Shown here one piece after another: positions 1 to 5,810 of a stretch of 14,770 nucleotides of DNA (its first letter is position 1; each line of letters begins with the position of its first letter). The DNA is from Fimiplasma intestinipullorum (GTDB lineage Bacteria > Bacillota_I > Bacilli_A > Erysipelotrichales > Coprobacillaceae): assembly GCA_018715065.1 (NCBI GenBank), contig DVMJ01000039.1:1-14770 (forward strand). The letters run 5' to 3'. Under the pieces are notes generated by a model. That model was not told where the DNA came from and made no database searches. It worked only from the letters and a program-made list of their open reading frames with translations. The position numbers and the translations under genes were made by a program.

Positions 1-132
1 CCGTTTATCAACAGTGTACTTCTTATCAGGTTTATAAGTTTGACCAACGACCTGATAGACGTAATGAGCCTTTCCTTTGCGTTGAATCTTCGTAGATTTA
101 GGTCTGATAATACGATAATCATTGAGTAACAC
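1..132 (-). CDS. IS transposase, N-terminal part (cut by window edge)
   Basis: Only the first 44 codons are in the window; the gene continues off the left edge. The start is GTG at 130-132 with AAAGGAG eight bases upstream. The peptide begins VLLNDYRIIRPKSTKIQRKG and continues through a YVYQVVGQTY segment to KKYTVDKR. From memory this matches the N-termini of DDE transposases of the IS1634/IS4 type common in gut Firmicutes, which carry a Tyr/Lys-rich 'YVYEV..TYDKEKKYT..KR' start. The DDE catalytic residues would lie outside the window, so neither activity nor family can be proven here. It lies just downstream of the NusG-paralog gene on the same strand, so an insertion has probably landed behind that regulator. 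Family assignment is moderately sure. Confidence 0.65.
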   Translation of the reverse strand, partial: MLLNDYRIIRPKSTKIQRKGKAHYVYQVVGQTYKPDKKYTVDKR

Positions 133-165
133 GGGACCACTCCTTTAGTTATACTATCTAACTAT

Positions 166-174
166 ATTATATCA
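166..174 (-). promoter_or_regulatory. Extended -10 promoter of the transposase gene
   Basis: Read on the minus strand this is TGATATAAT, a perfect -10 hexamer with the extended TGn motif. It lies about 34 bases upstream of the GTG start. No good -35 box is present at 17 bp, which is usual for extended -10 promoters. Confidence 0.5.
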
Positions 175-188
175 TAGTTAAAGGCAAA

Positions 189-233
189 ATAAAAGAGAAA
201 TATATGATTTTATCAATATAATTTCTCTTTTAT
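189..233 (-). terminator. AT-rich hairpin, probable terminator after the NusG-paralog gene
   Basis: Perfect 13 bp arms (ATAAAAGAGAAAT at 189-201, complement at 221-233) surround a 19-base loop. On the minus strand the hairpin is followed by TTTTGCC. The stem is AT-rich, so termination may be weak. It separates the NusG-paralog gene from the transposase gene. It could instead belong to the end of the insertion element. Confidence 0.45.
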
Positions 234-273
234 TACATGTAGTTATACACTTTTATAAAAGTTTAGGTCTCAA

Positions 274-302
274 TCTAAGGGCGGTAAACCATTCTCCTTA
301 GA
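274..302 (-). promoter_or_regulatory. Hairpin directly behind the NusG-paralog gene
   Basis: On the minus strand TCTAAGG (296-302) pairs with CCTTAGA (274-280). Inside is an asymmetric internal loop and a short GG..CC inner helix (GGTTTACC). The stem begins at the base after the TAG stop codon of the NusG paralog. No T-tract follows, so it is not an ordinary terminator. NusG paralogs such as LoaP and RfaH act on RNA hairpins or sites in the leader of their target operon, so this is a candidate recognition element. That role is inference. Confidence 0.35.
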
Positions 303-806
303 CTATTCTCTTCTTATTAACTGCAACCCCAACTTGATCCGATGCTCCATAAAGACAAGGTCTAAATAGGCAACCCGATCATGTTTATCTACTTTAACGA
401 TATTATCCTGAAAGAACTTTAAAGGTCCTTTCACAATGATTGCTTTGCGATTTTCAAGATAAGCGATCGACATCCTGACAATATAGGTAGGATCCATCAG
501 ATGTTCGAGCATTTGAATCTCTGTCTGTTTCAAAGCCGACACATCCGGTTTGTCTAACAGCTTGATTAAGCTATTACTTTTCTCGCTCAAGGTTCTTAAA
601 AAGTCGTAAAACTCACCGATCTCCATGCGTGTTTTCACAAAGAGATAGTTCGGAAACAGGGGCTTTAATTGTAAGCTTTTGGTGCTCCGATGATAATATT
701 CGTAAAGTGGGATAAAGGATTCAATGTTATTTGAGATCAATAAATCACGTATTTTCTTCGCTCTATTTGAAAAAACAAATAATATGTACCAGTTCAAAGA
801 TACCAC
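303..806 (-). CDS. Specialized NusG paralog (LoaP/RfaH-type antiterminator)
   Basis: This protein likely binds RNA polymerase and lets it read through terminators in one or a few long operons. The N-terminal NGN domain (about residues 5-75) shows NWYILFV, then IPLYEYY and LKPLFPNYLFVK, the usual NusG-N signature with 'P-LFPGYLFV'. A KOW-type domain follows (about 124-165: IVKGPLKFFQDNIVKVDKHDR, then a hydrophobic strand), close to the 'GPLKG.E..IVKVDRHKRRA' pattern of the Firmicutes LoaP group. At 167 aa it is about family length. The start is taken as GTG at 804-806; a TTG at 795-797 (Leu4) is an alternative, and the ribosome site (GAGAG) is weak for either. In known cases the gene leads or sits near a polysaccharide or natural-product operon. 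Here a hairpin and then a transposase gene follow instead, so the target operon may lie beyond the left edge or be lost. It is not the housekeeping NusG. Confidence 0.8.
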   Translation of the reverse strand: MVSLNWYILFVFSNRAKKIRDLLISNNIESFIPLYEYYHRSTKSLQLKPLFPNYLFVKTRMEIGEFYDFLRTLSEKSNSLIKLLDKPDVSALKQTEIQMLEHLMDPTYIVRMSIAYLENRKAIIVKGPLKFFQDNIVKVDKHDRVAYLDLVFMEHRIKLGLQLIRRE

Positions 807-1509
807 TCTCTCTTCACTACCAGTTAATTACATGCTCCATCGACTCAAAGCATTCAATCCATCCTGTGAAAAATCTCCACGTCATTAATATACCACATTT
901 ATGTCTAAAATGAAATATTGTTGCTAGAAAAAATCAATGTTTTTTATAAAGATAGTTGTTTTTTTCTATACTACTTTTATTAAAAAGATCATTATTTTGT
1001 AAAATAAAATCATTTTCTTTGTGTAACGCTTGATTCTGAAATAAACGGACTGAAACCGTTTTAAGAGAAATTTATCCTTAATAAACCCTAAATAGGTAAA
1101 AAAGTGTCTCTTTCCTAAAATCAACTTCCCCTTTGGTTTTTGCTTCATCATTCTATCTGACCATGCATAGGATGGCATATAAAAGAGACTCACGGGCACC
1201 ATTGCAGGGATGATCTTGCTGTTCAAAAGTGACATGAAAGACGATGATCCATATGGGATGGGATATGGAAAATAATGGAAAAAGCCAAATGGATCAGCTG
1301 GACTACCGTCATTGTCATTCTACACTATGTGCATGATATTTCAGCTAAGGTGTCCCGGTAATGTTTGACAGACCCTGCCAGACAATGGCAAGCCCCATTT
1401 TCGGAGCATCCCACAGTTCTTTTACCACTTGCCAGTTTTTGATGATCTAGCAGCGATATGTCGCTATGGGCTTACCCTTAACTCATTGAGAGCAGGTATC
1501 TGATTGAAA
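807..1509. other. Region without a convincing gene; short fragments only
   Basis: The stretch is AT-rich at 900-1080 and mixed afterwards. An 89-codon minus-strand frame at 966-1235 has no recognisable domain or good ribosome site, and its C-terminal half is just low-complexity Lys/Ile/Phe. At about 1348-1449 (minus) a 33-codon open stretch between two stops reads IIKNWQVVKELWDAPKMGLA then IVWQGLSNITGTP. It looks like a real but decapitated protein C-terminus that I cannot assign. A TATATT box lies near 880 upstream of the NusG paralog, but no -35 box accompanies it. Overall it looks like decayed DNA. Confidence 0.4.
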
Positions 1510-1534
1510 GAAAAAAATCCACTAAAAGTGGATC
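1510..1534 (-). terminator. Terminator of the surface-protein gene
   Basis: A six-base stem (ATCCAC/GTGGAT) with a five-base loop is followed on the minus strand by seven T residues. It starts two bases after the stop codon of the surface-protein gene: a classic intrinsic terminator. Confidence 0.85.
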
Positions 1535-1535
1535 T

Positions 1536-2822
1536 TTACGCGTTATTGCTCTGTTTTGGGCGTTTGAACCATAAAATAACAAGTGCCGCTGCAAACAGCA
1601 GGAAAGAGCCTGTCCAAAGTGTTAAGGATGTTGGATCATTCGTTTGAACGATGTCTTCAGTACTCGTACTATCCTGAACCGGTGCGTTCACACTCACGGC
1701 AATGGTCTTCGTGGTCGTATTGCCCTGGCTATCTGTAACCTGAACAGTGAATGCATAGGTTCCTGGCTTGCTGGTATCGACATCCTGGCTGACGAATTGA
1801 ATCTGATCAGTCAGATTACCATCTTCCGTATCTGTGGCAGTCACATATTTTTTCCAGTCAAAGGTATCTCCCACCGTCAAAGTCACCTCATCACCAGCAA
1901 TCATTGGCGATTGATCGACGGATACAGATGTCGCCATGACTTCGACATCAAGCTCGACTTCGACAGTTTGATAGTTGGTGGTATCTTCAGGAGTATAGAT
2001 GGCCTTGAAGCGGTGATGTCCAGCCTCACCGCACAGTTCTGTCTCATCCAGCCATCGAAAGCCTTCTGGAAGAGAGATGCTTGCCAAGGGATTGCCTTGC
2101 GTGGTGCTCAGATTTTCAGGAAGAGTGTAAGCCGGTGTGGCCTGCTCGATATCGAAGTAGAAATGCATGGTATCACTCGCATAATAGTTACTGCCGGAAT
2201 CTAAAACCGTATAGATTCGATATGAACCGGCATGAGATGGGGCTTCATCAATATTCACCCAGTATTCTGTTCCGTGATTGCTAATACGCTTTTCCTGGTA
2301 AGTGAACCGGACTGTTCCGACACCTGCAGAGATCACCACATCATCTGCTGATACTTCCACAGGCTTGCCATCATAGACCTTATCCAACGAAAAACCGTCT
2401 TTATAGCTTACGAAATTGGGTGCCTGAGCGACAAGCATTTCAACGAGCGTTTCGACATATTCGCCTTGAGGATCATATCCTTGAACTTCTGAAAAATCAA
2501 TATTATCATATTGGGATACATCAAAGCGGGCAGGGACATACACATAGCCGATCCCAAAATCCTGTATGTTATGTTCATTGATGAGCATGTCGGGGTCTGG
2601 CCAGCTCCAGCCTTCAGGTAAATCAATTTCACTGAAGGTCTGATTATACTTTCCGTACAAACCCTCAGGCATATTATCCCTGATTAATTGATCGGCATCG
2701 GTTAATGTCAGGCTGGCTGTATTTCCCGTTGATGGTTCAGTCGCTCCGGCTTGTAACGGGGCAATCATGAAACCTACAGCAAGAATGCCAGCCATAGCGA
2801 GTAGATGCATTTTTTTGCACAT
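1536..2822 (-). CDS. Secreted Ig-like surface protein with atypical C-terminal anchor
   Basis: An export signal (residues 1-27, charged MCKK then a hydrophobic core, cleavage near AGA-TE) leads a beta-rich extracellular region. An LPEGWSW repeat unit (about 64-112) is followed by an MBG/YDG-like segment (about 147-228). A second LPEGFRW unit (about 238-296) ends with FKAIYTPEDTTNYQ, typical of gut-Firmicutes surface repeats. A DUF5011/HYR-like Ig domain follows (about 299-380; VTATDTEDGNLTD, then GTYAFTVQVTDSQGNTT). The C-terminus has VQTND (392-396), a membrane helix (399-419) and the basic tail KRPKQ. There is no LPXTG; VQTND resembles the V-x-T-G-D type sorting signals of related bacteria, with Asn for Gly. 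It may be sortase-anchored or simply membrane-held. The start ATG has AGGAGGG six bases upstream. The gene is monocistronic. Ligand or partner is unknown; adhesion or wall architecture is a guess. Confidence 0.8.
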   Translation of the reverse strand: MCKKMHLLAMAGILAVGFMIAPLQAGATEPSTGNTASLTLTDADQLIRDNMPEGLYGKYNQTFSEIDLPEGWSWPDPDMLINEHNIQDFGIGYVYVPARFDVSQYDNIDFSEVQGYDPQGEYVETLVEMLVAQAPNFVSYKDGFSLDKVYDGKPVEVSADDVVISAGVGTVRFTYQEKRISNHGTEYWVNIDEAPSHAGSYRIYTVLDSGSNYYASDTMHFYFDIEQATPAYTLPENLSTTQGNPLASISLPEGFRWLDETELCGEAGHHRFKAIYTPEDTTNYQTVEVELDVEVMATSVSVDQSPMIAGDEVTLTVGDTFDWKKYVTATDTEDGNLTDQIQFVSQDVDTSKPGTYAFTVQVTDSQGNTTTKTIAVSVNAPVQDSTSTEDIVQTNDPTSLTLWTGSFLLFAAALVILWFKRPKQSNNA

Positions 2823-2834
2823 TTTATTCCCTCC

Positions 2835-2968
2835 TTTCTAGACTACATATTATATTCAGGCAACGCTTATGAAGCTACGATTCTATTGCTTATTACCTGG
2901 ATATTTTCATTCTAAATCGTTTTGTTGAAAACGTCAATATCCTACTTACGGATTCGTTTCTAGACTAC
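2835..2968. repeat. 12-base direct repeat flanking the surface-gene promoter
   Basis: TTTCTAGACTAC occurs at 2835-2846, next to the ribosome site, and again at 2957-2968, just upstream of the -35 box. The copies are 122 bases apart and bracket the whole promoter and leader. They may be regulator sites or a trace of a duplication; chance cannot be excluded. Confidence 0.35.
2909..2937 (-). promoter_or_regulatory. Sigma-A promoter of the surface-protein gene
   Basis: On the minus strand TTGACG (2932-2937), a spacer of exactly 17 bases and TAGAAT (2909-2914) give a near-consensus promoter. The predicted 5' leader is about 80 bases. Confidence 0.75.
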
Positions 2969-2999
2969 TTTAAAATCAGCTGTATCCAGCTGAAAATGA

Positions 3000-3348
3000 T
3001 GGCATTGGTTTTCTGCACTAGCTTGTCCCAGCCAAAAACAATATTACTGGCAAATCATTGCATGCTGTGTCCAATAAAAAAACTGTCAGTCCCATATGGT
3101 GAAATAGGCTTGTCTAATCATTGGATATACAGTGACTTCGGTAATCACCGAACCTATACAGACTGTTTTCTTTAGTTCCCCTCCGGAGTTCAAATCGCCA
3201 AAAGTTCTACCTGATTTTTCCAGAGGAAGGCTGGTTGGGAATGCCATAGTGGGTACTGATCAGTCAACTATCTACATGATGTGACTATAAATAGTGGTTT
3301 ATATATATTTTGTGACATGATCGATCACCGGCTAGTTAAAATAGTTTT
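3000..3348. other. Non-coding stretch between surface gene and IS21 remnant
   Basis: I see no gene here. A small hairpin (TTCGGT-AATC-ACCGAA, about 3136-3151) is flanked by TATACAG copies. No T-tract and no promoter could be matched to a gene. Confidence 0.4.
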
Positions 3349-3368
3349 TGTTTGAATATATGTGCAAG

Positions 3369-3457
3369 TAGCGGACCGAACGGTGCACCTCTAGCGGTGA
3401 CGTCGGTGCAGTATAACGGAGTCATCGGTGCGCTATAGCGGATCAAACGGTGCGGTC
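3369..3457 (+). repeat. Left-end tandem repeats of the IS21 remnant (4 units)
   Basis: Four units start at 3369, 3392, 3414 and 3436 with consensus TARCGG, six variable bases, CGGTGC, then about five variable bases. The spacing is 23, 22 and 22 bases, about two helical turns. Repeats of this kind are the transposase-binding sites of IS21-like elements. Confidence 0.7.
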
Positions 3458-4033
3458 AATCTCACTTTCATTTTATATTTTTTTTGCAGTATGATGGTTG
3501 ACTTATCACAGCATCAAGCACACATTGTACAAGCCGTGGTTTGATTAAGATAATGCCCACCATTGACTGCTTTGATCCATTTCTTTCTTCATACGCTTAC
3601 ATTGTTCACAGGATAAAGGTAGCTCAACATGTTAATGAAGGATTATCATGCCATACTGACACATCCGTGCCGATCTCAATCAATAATGTACAATACATTC
3701 ATTGATATGAATCCAACTACTGTTAGTTAGATGGCATACGATTACAGCGGATTGCTGTTAGAAAAATACTAAGATCGATAAGATCTTGCAGTTAAAGAAT
3801 TCATGTAGCATCTCATTTCGCGTTTAATCTATAAAGATTTAATAGGGTATAAACGGACGATTTAACGTTAAGAGCAACCCTATATTCTCCGCTATGATTC
3901 ATTCCGTAGAATCAAAATATGACGGTAAATACAGGAATGTTTAATCAATCTCCGAGATTATAAGTTCTGACAAAGGCTGTTTTGCATGTTGTGTATTTAG
4001 AAAAAACTAAGAACGCTATGCTACTGCAAGGCG

Positions 4034-4366
4034 ATGAAACGATTAAGCGAACTAACAGCACTCCAACAATCAGAGGAACTCAAGAAACTGGACCAGACTT
4101 TAGAAACGTCAAGTAAGAGTGAGCGATTAATTATCGATGATTTTGGCCTAATGGATCTAGACATAGAAAAATGCTAATACTTATTTGAGATATTAGATTC
4201 AAGAAAAGGTCGCCGTTTAACTATTGTTGTATTTTAAATTCTTGCCAAAGACTGATATGATTTACTTCAGGATCACACTTATGCCGATGCCTGATTAGAC
4301 TGGATAGTATTCAATGCCTACTGCATAGAATTTGAGAGTGAATCTTCAAGAAGAAAGACTTTTTAA
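4034..4366 (+). pseudogene. istB: istB pseudogene (IS21 helper ATPase, C-terminal half)
   Basis: Read in the frame of ATG 4034-4036, this encodes a recognisable IstB C-terminal half. RLIIDDFGLMDLD is the Walker B region. It is followed by LFEILDSRKGRR, TIVV, KDxYDLLQDHTYADA, LDxIVFNAYCIEFE and RRKT, in exactly the order of IstB proteins (LLILDDFGL..LD, LLEIIEDRYGRRSTIVTSQ, DWHELIGDPTLADAILDRLVHNAYRIEL, SMRK). Four in-frame stops fall at positions normally occupied by R, S, W and C/I-type residues. The N-terminal half with the Walker A P-loop is missing. It was once an AAA+ target-selection ATPase partner of IstA; it is now dead. Confidence 0.8.
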
Positions 4367-4432
4367 GAGCGCACCGTTTCGACTGATATGGATGCAACGA
4401 TGAGGCGCTACAAGCGCCCCGCTTCACCGCTA
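4367..4432 (-). repeat. Right-end tandem repeats of the IS21 remnant (3 units)
   Basis: On the minus strand three 22-base units run from 4432 to 4367: TAGCGG..GGGGCGC, TAGCGC..CGTTGCA and TCAGTCGAAACGGTGCGC. They share the TAGCGG...CGGTGC plan of the left-end units in inverted orientation. Confidence 0.6.
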
Positions 4433-4454
4433 CATGCAAATATATGTGACAACA

Positions 4455-4491
4455 TAAAAACAACGAGGTCCTTCGTAGGATCTCGTTGTTT
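4455..4491 (-). terminator. Terminator of the M29 aminopeptidase gene
   Basis: AACAACGAG (4459-4467) pairs with CTCGTTGTT (4482-4490), with further pairs inside around a TTCG-like loop. On the minus strand TTTTTATG follows. It lies 20 bases after the stop codon. The IS21 remnant ends immediately beyond it, so the insertion left the terminator intact. Confidence 0.85.
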
Positions 4492-4510
4492 CGTGTATCT
4501 CGTTTTGAAC

Positions 4511-5737
4511 TTACAAAGCAAAATCTCCATCTTTAAAGATGACAACTTCTTTACCATCGCGGGTGTAACCAATAATTTGCGTATCTTTGCAGCCAATCAT
4601 GAAATCAATATGGATCTTGGAATAGTTTAAGTTCTTGCTTGCCCAGGTCGAAGGATCGGCACTGCTTAGACCAACACTGCCGGCAAAACCTTTTCCTAAG
4701 GCGATGTGGCATGACGCATTTTCATCGATCAGGGTATTGTAGTAGATATAACCACTTTCTGAGATAGGTGAATGATAAGGCACGAAAGCCACTTCCCCTA
4801 AATAACAGCTGCCTTCATCGGTTTCGATAGTTTTGCGCAGTAATTCCTCGCCGACCTCTGCCTTGCAGGAGACCGCCTTGCCATCTTTGAATTCGATCTC
4901 AAATCCATCAATGATCTTACCACCCACTAATAAAGGACGACTCGCAACCACTTTTCCGTTGGTACGCCATTTATCCGGGCTGGTACAGATCTCTTCAGTT
5001 GGGATGTTGCAGACATTGTCTGGCCCTTCACGTTTGACATAGCGTCTGCCAAAGCTGCAGTCTTCATGGAATCCAAAGACCACATCCGTTCCATTTGAAG
5101 ATGTCATATGGATATGATCGAGATGCAGATCGGTAAGTTTTTGCTGGAGCTCGCCTTTTTCAATACGTTTTTGCTCCCAAACCTTCACGGGATCATTTTC
5201 TTCATCGACATAGACCAATTTCAGGATCTGATCCCAGAATCGATCGAGGACTTCATCCTTGGGCACATCTGGCATAACCGCTTCTGCCCAGGCCTGATTA
5301 GGGACAGCCGCAATGCACCACTGGATGCCATCGGTCGCAATCTTAGAACGGATCACATTTCGCTTGTCATTGGTATGGGTCTGAATGGCATGCGCCTTAT
5401 CTTCAGCCAGATCATCCATGATATGTGGATTCGGTGAAGCAAACAGCAATGAACATGCACCCTGATCTAAATAATGAGATAAGCTTTCTTTTTCCCATTC
5501 CTCAACACGGGCAATATCGTCACCGTTTTGATAAAGCGCACTGATCTTCTCCTGCGTCTGATCGGTATAGTGGATAATGACCTCACTGGCCTGATTGGCA
5601 TAGGCCTCTTCGCTGACCATGCGGGCAAAAGCGTAGGTCTCGACCGGAGACTCAATGATGACTTTTTGACCAGGCTGAACATCCAGACCGGTCTTCACTA
5701 ATAAATGCGCATATTTTTTAAGTAATTTCTGATTCAT
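4511..5737 (-). CDS. M29-family metallo-aminopeptidase (AmpS/PepS type)
   Basis: This cytoplasmic peptidase removes N-terminal amino acids from short peptides using two metal ions. The protein is 408 aa, the usual length for M29 (about 410). The characteristic ligand motifs are in order: E249 in IPTEEI, E315 in LGEVAF, H344 in CHIALGKGF, and H376-x-D378 in KIHIDF. The position of the conserved Tyr352 of Thermus aminopeptidase T is Phe351 here, which may be a family variant or affect metal or substrate contact. There is no signal peptide. The start ATG has GAGGAGG eight bases upstream, and its own promoter and terminator make it a single-gene unit. It probably serves peptide turnover and amino-acid recycling next to the amidohydrolase and acetyltransferase genes. 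The family is sure; the exact substrate is not. Confidence 0.92.
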   Translation of the reverse strand: MNQKLLKKYAHLLVKTGLDVQPGQKVIIESPVETYAFARMVSEEAYANQASEVIIHYTDQTQEKISALYQNGDDIARVEEWEKESLSHYLDQGACSLLFASPNPHIMDDLAEDKAHAIQTHTNDKRNVIRSKIATDGIQWCIAAVPNQAWAEAVMPDVPKDEVLDRFWDQILKLVYVDEENDPVKVWEQKRIEKGELQQKLTDLHLDHIHMTSSNGTDVVFGFHEDCSFGRRYVKREGPDNVCNIPTEEICTSPDKWRTNGKVVASRPLLVGGKIIDGFEIEFKDGKAVSCKAEVGEELLRKTIETDEGSCYLGEVAFVPYHSPISESGYIYYNTLIDENASCHIALGKGFAGSVGLSSADPSTWASKNLNYSKIHIDFMIGCKDTQIIGYTRDGKEVVIFKDGDFAL

Positions 5738-5762
5738 CGCACAACCTCCTCACATGTAATCT

Positions 5763-5790
5763 ATTATATCGCAATTTAAGCGAAAGACAA
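5763..5790 (-). promoter_or_regulatory. Promoter of the aminopeptidase gene
   Basis: The minus strand has a perfect TATAAT (5763-5768) and TTGTCT (5785-5790) with a 16-base spacer. It sits in the 73-base gap behind the amidohydrolase stop codon, so the aminopeptidase can be transcribed on its own. Confidence 0.7.
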
Positions 5791-5810
5791 ACAAGTTTTC
5801 AAACTTTTGT

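Larger units (their letters stand above)
3349..4454 (+). mobile_element. Decayed IS21-family insertion sequence
   Basis: The two ends are related inverted repeats. The left reads TGTTTGAATATATGTGCAAG then TAGCGG. The right, on the opposite strand, reads TGTTGTCACATATATTTGCA then TGTAGCGG. Each end continues into short tandem units of 22-23 bases, the multiple terminal repeats typical of IS21-family ends. A broken istB gene lies near the right end. At about 1.1 kb it is roughly half the usual 2-2.5 kb, and I could not recognise any istA sequence in 3461-4033, so the large transposase gene is deleted or unreadable. No target duplication is visible at these borders. The exact left border is uncertain by about 15 bases. 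Confidence 0.7.

Noticed and set aside
278..292. GGGCGGTAAACC on the plus strand resembles the ops element (GGCGGTAG) used by RfaH.
   Set aside because: It is antisense to the NusG-paralog gene and would only lead into its own coding region, the match is partial, and it is part of the stem-loop noted on the minus strand. Probably chance.
966..1235. 89-codon minus-strand open frame.
   Set aside because: No ribosome site, no domain, biased Lys/Ile/Phe composition expected of AT-rich non-coding DNA.
1644..2284. Plus-strand open frames of 186 and 67 codons inside the surface-protein region.
   Set aside because: They lie opposite a well supported gene with signal peptide, Ig domain, promoter and terminator, and encode no recognisable protein.
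3369..3457. The regularly spaced 22-23 base units could be read as a small CRISPR array.
   Set aside because: Units are too short and degenerate, there is no repeat-spacer structure and no cas gene, and matching inverted units at 4367-4432 show they are insertion-sequence ends.
4388..4630. 80-codon plus-strand frame across the IS21 end and the aminopeptidase terminator.
   Set aside because: It crosses the right-end repeats and the terminator and runs antisense into the aminopeptidase gene.
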